Below, one piece after another: positions 1 to 6,723 of a stretch of DNA of 28,664 nt (its first letter is position 1; the number at the start of each line of letters is the position of its first letter). The notes beneath the pieces are model-generated. The model searched no databases. It had not been told where the DNA came from and worked only from the letters and a program-made list of their open reading frames with translations. The position numbers were made by a program, and so were the translations under genes. This DNA is from an uncultured Acetatifactor sp. (GTDB lineage: Bacteria > Bacillota > Clostridia > Lachnospirales > Lachnospiraceae), in assembly GCA_934394815.1 (NCBI GenBank), contig CAKRRD010000041.1, forward strand, positions 1-28,664, given 5' to 3'.

Positions 1-74
1 TTCGGCTATATCCTTCCCACTACCGGGCGGATTCGGGACTTTAACCCGTTAGAAACGTGCGCCGCTAGGCGCAC
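1..74 (-). mobile_element. 5' end of a group II intron (probably class C), cut by the window edge
   Basis: Read on the minus strand from 74 downward, the sequence begins GTGCG, the usual 5' end of group II introns. It folds at once into a perfect 7-bp hairpin (GTGCGCC / GGCGCAC, 57-74). A second stem, CGGG-loop-CCCG, contains TTAAAGTCCC. From memory this layout closely follows the start of the Oceanobacillus iheyensis class C intron (5' hairpin, then GGGTGAGAGTCCCGAA). The point of insertion is a few T-rich bases after a terminator hairpin (81-117), which is the known target preference of class C introns. Only domain I is visible; the reverse transcriptase would lie outside the window. The group II call is fairly firm, and the class C call is inferred from sequence similarity and target site. 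Confidence 0.7.
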
Positions 75-117
75 AACAACAAAGAGTTGTCCCTCATTAC
101 TGAGCGGACAGCTCTTT
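75..117 (-). terminator. Rho-independent terminator hairpin, host site of the intron
   Basis: A 12-bp stem joins 81-92 and 106-117 (GGACAACTCTTT pairing with AAAGAGCTGTCC on the minus strand, one G-T wobble) around a 13-nt loop. On the minus strand the T-rich tail TTTGTTGTT runs directly into the intron start at 74. The plus strand also has a T-rich tail (TTTTGTTATTT), so it may act in both directions. It would end minus-strand transcripts coming from the Nudix gene, with a long 3' untranslated region. Confidence 0.75.
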
Positions 118-366
118 TGTTATTTCCCGTAATTAATCACCAGTCTGGCAAACAGATCCTCCAGATCCATCCGTACATCCATTTTTTATACACACGGATT
201 TTTCTCTTTCCATCCCTTCTTTTTATTGTCCACTCTTATGCTTTGCTTATCTTCTACCATGTACTCCTGCACATACCCGGCCTCTGTCTGTCGAAATTTC
301 CCGCCCTCATCAACTGCGCGACAATTCTTTTCTCGGGAGTTACTGCTTATGCGTGCCGTTCAGCTT
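118..366. other. Gene-free stretch between terminator and Nudix gene
   Basis: No convincing gene is seen. On the minus strand one frame is open from about 363 down to a stop at 186-188, but its only ATG is at 260 and would give 24 residues without a good ribosome binding site. A second 20-codon frame ends just before the terminator. These could be decayed coding sequence or chance. Confidence 0.4.
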
Positions 367-924
367 TTATTTTCTGCTCTCCCACCATCGCTTTGCAATC
401 CGGAACCCCTCCATGGGGACACAGAATTTTCGGTCTCTTGGCGGCTGTAATGCAGCATCCAGTTCCTCCATATCGAACCACTCCACGCTCTCCACTTCCT
501 CTTTTTGCAGGGTAAGCTTTTCTGTCTCTACCGGTCTGGTGTACATGTAGACGAATGCCACTTCATTGTCCCGGAACATTTTCCCATGAAATTCTTTTTC
601 ATATTGGATATCAAAGCATCCGGCGAATTGAAGATTCTCTTTGGATGCCTGGATTCCCAGTTCTTCGTGAAGCTCCCGGATTGCAGATTCCTCCGGCTCG
701 TCTCCCGCCTGAATATGTCCGGCGGAAGAAGTATCGAACCGTCCCGGAAAACTGTCTTTTTCTGCAGAACGCTTCTGCAATAACAGCTGCGCTTTTCCGT
801 CCCGTTCTCTCATGATCCAGATATGGGCGGTTCTGTGGCGGATGCCTTTTTCATGCGCCTCCGTGCGTTCTACAGTTTCCCCTGTGGGAATGCCTTTTTC
901 GTCTACGATGTCAAATATTTCCAT
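367..924 (-). CDS. Nudix hydrolase, isopentenyl-diphosphate-isomerase-like subgroup
   Basis: A 185-residue cytosolic Nudix protein, expected to cleave a nucleoside diphosphate linked to another group; the substrate cannot be told from sequence. The Nudix box is at residues 69-91, with REL-x-EELGI as the metal-binding core (Glu residues 84, 87 and 88). The first acidic position of the box is Asp rather than Glu. The N-terminus (EIFDIVDEKGIPTGE) and the RTAHIWI strand resemble the IPP isomerase-like/YfcD group. The length is normal for a single-domain member. The start at 924 is preceded by AAAGGAG at good spacing. Upstream lies a 20-bp tandem repeat array that would form its mRNA leader; no linked pathway gene suggests a substrate. 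The family call is firm. Confidence 0.9.
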   Translation of the reverse strand: MEIFDIVDEKGIPTGETVERTEAHEKGIRHRTAHIWIMRERDGKAQLLLQKRSAEKDSFPGRFDTSSAGHIQAGDEPEESAIRELHEELGIQASKENLQFAGCFDIQYEKEFHGKMFRDNEVAFVYMYTRPVETEKLTLQKEEVESVEWFDMEELDAALQPPRDRKFCVPMEGFRIAKRWWESRK

Positions 925-960
925 GGTGTTGGCTCCTTTGTGTTTCTCTTTATTTTCTTT

Positions 961-1200
961 TTTCTATGTTTCTTTGTACTTCTTCGTGTCTCTTTGTACT
1001 TTTCTATGCTTCTTTGTACTTCTCCGTGTTTCTTTGTACTTCTCTATGCTTCTTTGTGCTTCTCTATGCTTCTTTGTACTTCTCTATGTTTCTTTGGATT
1101 TCTCTATGTTTCTTTGGATTTCTCTATGTTTCTTTGGATTTCTCTATGTTTCTTTGGATTTCTCTATGCTTCTTTGGATTTCTTCGTGTTTCTGTCAATT
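961..1200. repeat. 20-bp tandem repeat (minisatellite), 12 copies
   Basis: Twelve units of exactly 20 bp run without gaps. Copies 7-10 (1081-1160) are identical (plus strand: tctctatg-tttctttggatt) and copy 11 differs by one base. Copies 1-6 share the ending GTACT (GTGCT in copy 5) where copies 7-11 have GGATT. Copy 12 is degenerate. The array is pyrimidine-rich on the plus strand and purine-rich on the minus strand. It lies between two minus-strand genes, so it would be transcribed as the Nudix gene leader. Since 20 is not a multiple of 3, it opens all three plus-strand frames with hydrophobic repetitive translations, judged to be artefacts. The flanks (925-960 and 1201-1285) hold no gene. 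Confidence 0.95.
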
Positions 1201-1285
1201 TCTGTGATAATTCCTCTGCATCACGATCGCACTGAGTTCTACAGTGCTAATCTTCCACACTTCGAGGGTGATACTCTCCCCCCTG

Positions 1286-1798
1286 TTATTGTTTTCTCAA
1301 ATCCAGTACCATCAGATTGAAATCATAATATTCACCGTCGATCTTAAAATGCGCCGGTGAGGTTCCGATTTTCCGGAATCCGAACTTTTCATACAGCTGG
1401 ATGGCACGACGGTTATCGCTTCGGACTTCCAGATTAATCAGTTCTATTTCATGTCCTTTCGCATATTGGATAATTTTGTGCAATAGAGCACTTCCGATGC
1501 CCTGCCCCCATTCCGACTTTGCCACAGAAATACCGAATTCGGCGCGATGGCTCATCCTTCTGGGGAATCCGCTCAGACTGGCATCTCCAATGATTTCTTC
1601 CCCTTTCCACGCCAGATAGAGAACCGAATGTTCCCCCTCTTTTATGTTCTGTATAAGCTTCTTTTCCGCTTCCACCGAAATGGGAAGGCCTTCTTTTCCA
1701 AAAGACAGGTAATCCGTTTCTCCGCCTGCTTTTGTCAGAAATGCGATAAGCTTCTCCGCATCCTCCGGTGCCGCTTCCCTGATATCGAAATCTTCCAT
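1286..1798 (-). CDS. GNAT family N-acetyltransferase
   Basis: A 170-residue GNAT protein that would move an acetyl group from acetyl-CoA to an amine or amino-acid substrate in the cytosol. The acetyl-CoA pyrophosphate-binding motif is at residues 97-107 (EWGQGIGSALL). A following strand (LINLEVRSDNRRAIQLYEKFGF) carries the typical N-D-R-A and Y-x-x-F-G-F pattern. The YDFNLMVLDL ending resembles YnaD/RimI-like acetyltransferases. An ATG at 1822 would add 8 residues, but the ATG at 1798 has AGGAGG at ideal distance and is preferred. It is probably a single gene; substrate unknown. Confidence 0.88.
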   Translation of the reverse strand: MEDFDIREAAPEDAEKLIAFLTKAGGETDYLSFGKEGLPISVEAEKKLIQNIKEGEHSVLYLAWKGEEIIGDASLSGFPRRMSHRAEFGISVAKSEWGQGIGSALLHKIIQYAKGHEIELINLEVRSDNRRAIQLYEKFGFRKIGTSPAHFKIDGEYYDFNLMVLDLRKQ

Positions 1799-2069
1799 GA
1801 CTGCCTCCTGCTCTTCTGTCATCTGTTAATGGATCTGACTTGCAATCGTGGCAAGTTCTGACGCAATACTTGCCCCAAATGCTCCAGTGCATTCGCTATC
1901 AATATTCCCGCAATAACAATAGCTGCCGCAATGATTATTCTGCCCAATCAGATTCTGGTATTGTGAACTTCCTGATATTTTAACTCTCGTTTCTTTAAAA
2001 AACTTATTTTAAGCCTGCTTTAAGCCATTTACAGCATATTGGGCAATGATTTTATGAGAATGAATTGTT
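1799..2069. other. Intergenic stretch with a possible tiny membrane ORF
   Basis: No standard gene is seen. On the minus strand, 1819-1947 can encode 42 residues starting with TTG immediately after a stop. It has a strongly hydrophobic segment (IIIAAAIVIAGILIANALEH) and a basic tail. No ribosome binding site sits at a useful distance (AGGAAG is about 20 nt away), so translation is doubtful. Near 2007-2028 there is a short direct repeat of TTTAAGCC. The GNAT promoter is presumably here, but no clear -35/-10 pair was recognised. Confidence 0.3.
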
Positions 2070-2369
2070 TTATTCGTAATCAAAGATGGTCTTAGCCTGG
2101 ATATATGTCCCGTACTTCGCCTTCCATTCCTGATGTGCCTCGGAAGCATCGTACACAGGCAGCGCCTCCGGCTCCATTTCCATCTCGATCATCAGGTCAT
2201 GCCGATTCGGTCTGGGGGTCACGTTTTCATAAATATTCACTGTATGAACACCCTCTATCTGCTTCGTCCGGTCGAAGATCTTCCGGATATCCACCAGCAT
2301 CTCTCTACTCGACGCATCCTCCCGGTTCCATACGTTTTCTTTAAATTTTACAATGATCAGGTGTTTCAT
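2070..2369 (-). CDS. Dabb (stress-responsive alpha/beta barrel) domain protein
   Basis: A 99-residue protein that fits the Dabb family along its whole length. It opens MKHLIIVKFKE, has a central helix with L-x-x-I-x-x-I, a conserved GVHTVNIYENV strand, and the ending EAHQEWKAKYGTYIQAKTIFDYE. The family forms dimeric ferredoxin-like barrels; bacterial members are mostly of unknown function, and some plant and polyketide relatives are cyclases. No active-site assignment can be made. The start is supported by GGGAGG about 8 nt upstream. It lies 58 bp downstream of the nuclease-like gene on the same strand, and a TACAAT element near 2410 could be its own -10 box. Confidence 0.85.
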   Translation of the reverse strand: MKHLIIVKFKENVWNREDASSREMLVDIRKIFDRTKQIEGVHTVNIYENVTPRPNRHDLMIEMEMEPEALPVYDASEAHQEWKAKYGTYIQAKTIFDYE

Positions 2370-2427
2370 TATGAATTCCTCCCTGTTTTGAAATATGCTT
2401 TTATAAATTGTACCATAAGTTTCTTTT

Positions 2428-3210
2428 CTATAGGAAATATTCTTTTACTATTTTTTCCACCTGATCGATTGCCAGCGGGTGCTCTCTGGTTTCGTAGGTC
2501 AGAATCAAATTTATTCCGGGAATAATTCCGTTGTCACAATACAATTTTATTTTCTGACAAGCTTTATTTATATAATCTGGCTGATCCATCAATCCAAAAT
2601 GTTCCCAGTAATATGTCTGTCCCGTTTTAGGATGTCGGATGGTAAAATCAGGATACAGAAAAGTATTCTCAAGAACAAGTTTATCCTCATACCGAAACGG
2701 AATTCCATTGGTATACAAATCCTTGTCTATAATAGCCTCTGATTTGGAACGTAAAAATTTCCCCTGTGTCCCTTTTACAATCAGGTTTTCAGGATGGCTG
2801 CTGTTTTTCTCATATTTTTCATTGCTCCAGTTTTCCAGATCTTTTCTGACAGAATGTCTCCGCCCTCCCAAAAGTCGTTCATATTCCGCATTATCCAGCA
2901 TTTTTTCCACCAGGTCTTTCTTCCTGTCCGCCCTCTGCACATATACCTGACAGGCCGATAGTTCTCTTTGCAATTCTTCTTTGCGGATTTGATAATACTT
3001 TTTAATGGCCAATTTTTTCGCAAGATCTGTTTCCTTTTTCGGCAAATACACTGTGGTGTTCTTGTCATGAAAATACCATTTATAATTCTTATTATTCTTC
3101 GCAACAATAATTTCTCCTGCAGGCATACCCTTTTCCAGGCCTTCTATGCGACTTAATTCTTCCTTAATGTACTTTATACGATTTTGTATATCCCAATAAT
3201 TAGCAAACAT
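2428..3210 (-). CDS. PD-(D/E)XK nuclease-like protein of unknown role
   Basis: A 260-residue protein not tied to a named family. The N-terminal half (about 1-135) is charged and helical, probably coiled coil (IKEELSRIEGLEKG; IRKEELQRELSAC). The C-terminal half looks like a restriction-endonuclease fold: SKSEAIIDKDLY (Glu158), RYEDKLVL, YPDFTI (Pro187-Asp188) and YYWEHFGLMD (Glu203-x-Phe205), then helix KACQKIKLY and strand NLILTYE. His replaces the usual Lys after the second acidic residue, as in several divergent members, so activity is uncertain. The start at 3210 follows GGGAG with 6-nt spacing. An ATG at 3240 lies in frame but lacks a site, and the frame continues back into the 51-bp repeat array. 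Nuclease-like is inference from motifs. Confidence 0.65.
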   Translation of the reverse strand: MFANYWDIQNRIKYIKEELSRIEGLEKGMPAGEIIVAKNNKNYKWYFHDKNTTVYLPKKETDLAKKLAIKKYYQIRKEELQRELSACQVYVQRADRKKDLVEKMLDNAEYERLLGGRRHSVRKDLENWSNEKYEKNSSHPENLIVKGTQGKFLRSKSEAIIDKDLYTNGIPFRYEDKLVLENTFLYPDFTIRHPKTGQTYYWEHFGLMDQPDYINKACQKIKLYCDNGIIPGINLILTYETREHPLAIDQVEKIVKEYFL

Positions 3211-3240
3211 ATGGTTCTCCCTTCTCTTGTCATATTCCAT

Positions 3241-3678
3241 ATACCCACATTTTGTAAATGCCGTGGGTATTTTTGCTTGTTTCTGGCTCTTATACCCCCG
3301 CTCTCTAAATAGCGCGGGTATTTTTGCCTCTTTCTGATTACCATACCCTCACTTTCCAAATGGCGTGGGTATGGTGGCTTCTTTCTGGCTATCATACCTT
3401 CGCTTTCTAAATGGCGTGGGTATTAAGGCTTCTTTCTGGCCATCATACCCTCGCTTTCCAAATGGCGTAGGTATGGTGGCTTCTTTCTGGCTATCATACC
3501 CTCGCTTTCTAAATGGCGTGGGTATGGAGGCTTCTTTCTGTCCATCATACCTTCGCTTTCTAAATGGCGTGGGTATTTTAGCTTCTTTCTGTCCATCATA
3601 CCCTTGCTTTCCAAATGGCGTGGGCATGGTGGCTTCTTTCTGGCTATCATACCCTCGCTTTCCAAATGGCGTGGGTAC
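3241..3678. repeat. 51-bp tandem repeat array of hairpin units, 9 copies
   Basis: Nine units begin at 3241, 3292, 3343, 3394, 3445, 3496, 3547, 3598 and 3649, exactly 51 bp apart. Each holds a 30-bp imperfect palindrome (ATACCC-x-CGC ... GCG-x-GGGTAT) and a 21-bp linker with the core GCTTCTTTCTG. As 51 is 17 codons, the frame is kept. On the minus strand, in the comEC frame, the units read (I/M)PTPF(G/R)K(R/Q)(G/R)YD(S/G)QKEA. The reading begins directly after the comEC TAA (3685-3687), is broken by TGA at 3349-3351 (CGA changed to TGA) and then runs into the nuclease-gene frame. The comEC 3' end (3700-3709) carries TACCCTCGC in exact phase, as a tenth degenerate unit. The array could be a coding tract, a set of RNA hairpins, or both. 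Confidence 0.95.
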
Positions 3679-3684
3679 ATTTTT

Positions 3685-6624
3685 TTATTTTCCGCTTAGG
3701 TACCCTCGCAGTCGGTTTCCATGGTCGTCGACAGTTATTGTCATGGCTCCATAGTCGGTGGTGAGGTACCAGGGGACCCCCGCATCTTCGAGGCGCTGGA
3801 GGGTGTCGGCGTGGGGATGGCCGTAGGAATTGTTACGGCCGCAGGAGATGATGGCGGCAGTGGGATTGGCGGCGGCAAGGAAGTCGGAACTTGTGGAATA
3901 GCCAGAGCCGTGATGGGCCACTTTCAGGATATCTACTTTGGAGCCTCCTCGTCCTTGCAGTTCCTGTAGTTTTTGCGTTTTCCTCGATTCTTCTGATTTC
4001 TGCGGCTCTTGCAATTCCTGTGATTCCTGCGATCCTTGTGATTTCTGCGATTCCCTCGGTTCTTGCGATTTCTGTAACACCCGTGATCCCTGCGATTCCT
4101 GCAATGCCAGCAATTCCTGTGTCAGCTGCCGTTCCCCTTCTCCTTCCACATCTCCCGTCAGAAGGATGCTTAGCTTCCCGGCATCCCCATTAAAATCCTT
4201 ACTTGCACCGCCGCCAATAGTGTCCTCATTCTCACTAAGAACTCCGATAGCAATGCTTCCGCTCTGGCCACGCGCTTCTCCATTATCAGCTGCCGCTCCC
4301 CACTTCACCTTCTTCGCAAATACCTCCACATAGAAACATTCCGAATAGGCATTGGAATCCTCAAGGGTCGTATTCTCTTCCGGATGCAGACACAATAACC
4401 GAAGTTGTCTGTCTCTGATTTCATCACCGCATTTTATGTAGCTTACCGGTACTCCGGCAAGCTCCGCCGCAGCAAGCAGCCTGTCAAAAACTTCCTGTCG
4501 TTTTGCTTCTGCAATGGCCGGAAGGAACAACTGCTCCACCGTAATCCCCCATTCTCCGCCGTTCTCCAGCAGTTCCAATACGCCATTCATATGGTCTTCA
4601 TCGGGGTGCGACACGAACACACCGCGAAGAGACCGGATTCCCCGACTCTTGAGATAGGGCTTCAGCACATATTCCCCGACTTTCTTCCGGCTGGTACTGC
4701 CACAGTCGAAAAGATAAGTCCCCTGCATGGTCTCCACCACGATGCCGTCTCCCTGACCCACATCCAGAAAAATCACGCGGCTTCCCCGATCAAAATTGCC
4801 GGTCAGCAGGCCAATGGACAATGCCAGAATTATCACGGTGGCGATGCGGCCCAGGAATCTGTTTTCATACAGCCTCTCTTGCCATATATACCCGAATTTG
4901 GTGAAATCCTTGCGCTCTCCTGCGAGACGTATTCCAGAGTGCACTTCAGGATATGGTTCTCTTTCCCTGTTTCTCAAGCTGACTCTTTCATCCACCCTGC
5001 GCATTTTCCACCGCCTTTCTCTTCCGGAACGGTATCCGTCTCTACGAGAGATTTCCTCCATATAAGTCACATGCCTTCTCCGCTCTTCCGCATAATTCCT
5101 GCCGAAGATCAACAAAAATAACCCGCTGTAATAAACGATGATCTGCCACACCGCCGGGCGCCCCACACACCACAGTGCCCCCGGTAGTTTTTCGAACCTC
5201 TCACTGATCCATTCATACCACCACAGGATCAGACAATCCACCGTCCCGGCCATCCCAAATCCCGGAATCAACGACAGGATTCCCCCAGCCATCACCACAC
5301 TCATAAAGGGCAGCACCAGTAGATTCAATAACACCGAATAAACCGGAATCTCATAAAAAAACCAAAGCTGTATGGGCAATGTAAACAGAATAACTCCGGC
5401 ACTGGCAGAGAAGCCGCTTTTCACTGCCGCCACCAGACGGCGAATCCCTTCGTACAGTATCTTCCTCCAGCCTTCCCGGTACTTGTTTCTCTCATATGCA
5501 GAATCTCCCAGAATATCTGCCACGGTTCGAAGCCATGCAGGCACTCTGAAACAGTTCCACGCGTTTTCCCGTCTCCTCTGCTCCATACCAAAGCCCTGTA
5601 TTTCGTCAAGTCTGCTCTTCCCACCAGACCGCTCTTTCTTTCCAAAGTCTGCCACAGCGGCAACGTCCTCTTCCGCATCCGCAGCGCTTCCCCTCCCTGT
5701 AAACACCGGCGTCAACACACAGATCCCCAGCACCGCCCCAAAGGACATGAAAAAACTCACATCTCCCAGCCGCTCCGGTTCCTGCAAGACAAGCAATACC
5801 GCCAGCAGTCCAATGCCCGTCAGCATGTCATACGTCCTGCCCACAAATATTCCCAGCATCTGTAACAGGTACATTCCGATGGCACGGCTGGCGGACACAT
5901 TCATTCCCACCATCACACCGTACAGAAGTAACATCACAGTGCCTCCCACCGCTGCCACTCTGACAGATGCCCCCAGCTTCTTAAACAGCCGGTAACATCC
6001 CATTCCCAGCAAAGTAATATGCAACCCCGAAATGCTTAAAATATGGGCGATCCCGTTTCTCTGGTACAGCGCCTTTACTTCCGCATCCAGTTCCTCCTTC
6101 TCTCCCAGCAACAAGGTCTGCATAACGGAAGCCTCTTTTACCGGAAATACCCGCGCCAGCCTGTCATGCAATATCAGGCGGAGACCATACAGCTTTTCCC
6201 GCAAAATACTATAGTCCTCCCCCATTGCCAGAATCCGCACTTTCCGCACTCTGCCGCCGATGCCTTTTCCCTCATAGTAGGCCCGTGCATCAAATTCTCC
6301 GGGGTTAGTGGCAACATTAAAGTGTGAAAAAACACCCTCCATGATAATCTGCTGCCCCATTCTTAGCTTCTGAGCATCCTGTGCGTTTGTCAGTTCACAT
6401 TGTAATTTTCCAGAATAGGAATATTTATGATCGTTTTGAATAATAGAAATTGATTTCAGAATAATTGTTTCAGAAGTTCTTGTGTCTATCCGTCCCGTGA
6501 TTCTCACCGGACTTCCGTCAGGCGGCAGTCCACCGTTGTCTCCGGTGTCTGCTTCTGCCAGTATTTTTCCTATGGTGACCGCTATCACGAGACACAGACA
6601 CGCCAGAAAAAGCGGTCGTCTCAT
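3685..6624 (-). CDS. comEC: ComEC/Rec2 DNA-uptake channel protein
   Basis: An inner-membrane channel that moves single-stranded transforming DNA into the cytosol. With start 6624 it has 979 residues, longer than the usual 700-800. Order: N-terminal membrane segment and DUF4131 OB-like domain; competence domain with the hallmark AHILSISGLH and several membrane helices; C-terminal metallo-beta-lactamase domain with IFLDVGQGDG (about 615), SHPDEDHMNG (about 671) and VAHHGSG (about 900). Extra length comes from three charged insertions, one being a Gln/Ser/Glu repeat at about 830-890. ATG 6624 has GGAAGGGAG at 5-nt spacing, whereas ATG 6720 would add 32 residues without a site. It is the last gene of the comEA-led operon. 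Catalytic residues look intact; the family call is firm. Confidence 0.93.
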   Translation of the reverse strand: MRRPLFLACLCLVIAVTIGKILAEADTGDNGGLPPDGSPVRITGRIDTRTSETIILKSISIIQNDHKYSYSGKLQCELTNAQDAQKLRMGQQIIMEGVFSHFNVATNPGEFDARAYYEGKGIGGRVRKVRILAMGEDYSILREKLYGLRLILHDRLARVFPVKEASVMQTLLLGEKEELDAEVKALYQRNGIAHILSISGLHITLLGMGCYRLFKKLGASVRVAAVGGTVMLLLYGVMVGMNVSASRAIGMYLLQMLGIFVGRTYDMLTGIGLLAVLLVLQEPERLGDVSFFMSFGAVLGICVLTPVFTGRGSAADAEEDVAAVADFGKKERSGGKSRLDEIQGFGMEQRRRENAWNCFRVPAWLRTVADILGDSAYERNKYREGWRKILYEGIRRLVAAVKSGFSASAGVILFTLPIQLWFFYEIPVYSVLLNLLVLPFMSVVMAGGILSLIPGFGMAGTVDCLILWWYEWISERFEKLPGALWCVGRPAVWQIIVYYSGLFLLIFGRNYAEERRRHVTYMEEISRRDGYRSGRERRWKMRRVDERVSLRNREREPYPEVHSGIRLAGERKDFTKFGYIWQERLYENRFLGRIATVIILALSIGLLTGNFDRGSRVIFLDVGQGDGIVVETMQGTYLFDCGSTSRKKVGEYVLKPYLKSRGIRSLRGVFVSHPDEDHMNGVLELLENGGEWGITVEQLFLPAIAEAKRQEVFDRLLAAAELAGVPVSYIKCGDEIRDRQLRLLCLHPEENTTLEDSNAYSECFYVEVFAKKVKWGAAADNGEARGQSGSIAIGVLSENEDTIGGGASKDFNGDAGKLSILLTGDVEGEGERQLTQELLALQESQGSRVLQKSQEPRESQKSQGSQESQELQEPQKSEESRKTQKLQELQGRGGSKVDILKVAHHGSGYSTSSDFLAAANPTAAIISCGRNNSYGHPHADTLQRLEDAGVPWYLTTDYGAMTITVDDHGNRLRGYLSGK
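3955..4134 (-). repeat. 9-bp imperfect tandem repeats inside comEC
   Basis: Roughly twenty 9-bp units (plus strand consensus GATTCCTGC and variants) encode on the minus strand a run of tripeptides such as SQE, SQK, LQE and PQK. The tract sits in the metallo-beta-lactamase part of ComEC, between the strand around ILLTGDVEGEGERQL and the conserved VDILKVAHHGSG. It stays in frame and lengthens a surface loop. Units differ at many bases, so the tract is old or quickly diverging. Confidence 0.85.
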
Positions 6625-6723
6625 ATAAGCTCCCTTCCGCAGGCGCCGTACATGCCTGCCCCACGCATGGACTGTCCTGCTAACAAAACATAGAACAGTC
6701 CATGCCGCATAAAAATTCATAAT

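Noticed and set aside
87..550. Plus-strand frames across the left end
   Set aside because: Cys/Pro/Ser-rich translations with no recognisable domain; they overlap the terminator and the antisense of the Nudix gene.
812..1320. Plus-strand open frames with long Leu/Phe/Cys/Ser repeats
   Set aside because: They come from the 20-bp repeat, which opens all three frames. They have no ribosome site and overlap the Nudix gene antisense.
2425..2437. The 13-bp string TTTCCTATAGAAA also found at 18015-18027, both near TACAAT boxes
   Set aside because: Distances to the -10 boxes differ (5 and 12 bp), the first copy overlaps a stop codon, and several shared 13-mers are expected by chance in a window this size.
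3241..3678. CRISPR-like array (30-bp palindromic repeats with 21-bp spacers)
   Set aside because: The 21-bp linkers are near copies of each other (core GCTTCTTTCTG), so this is a simple tandem repeat. No cas genes are present and 21-bp spacers would be too short.
3349..3684. Independent small repeat protein encoded by the 51-bp array
   Set aside because: No ribosome site before any ATG, and several frames on both strands are open because 51 is divisible by three. Kept only as an observation about the shared frame.
3938..4333. Plus-strand Cys/Asp/Ser-rich repetitive frame that looks like a metal-binding protein
   Set aside because: It is the antisense shadow of the Gln/Ser/Glu repeat in comEC, which has intact family motifs on the minus strand.
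6625..6720. Longer comEC start at 6720
   Set aside because: No ribosome site there, whereas ATG 6624 has GGAAGGGAG at proper spacing.
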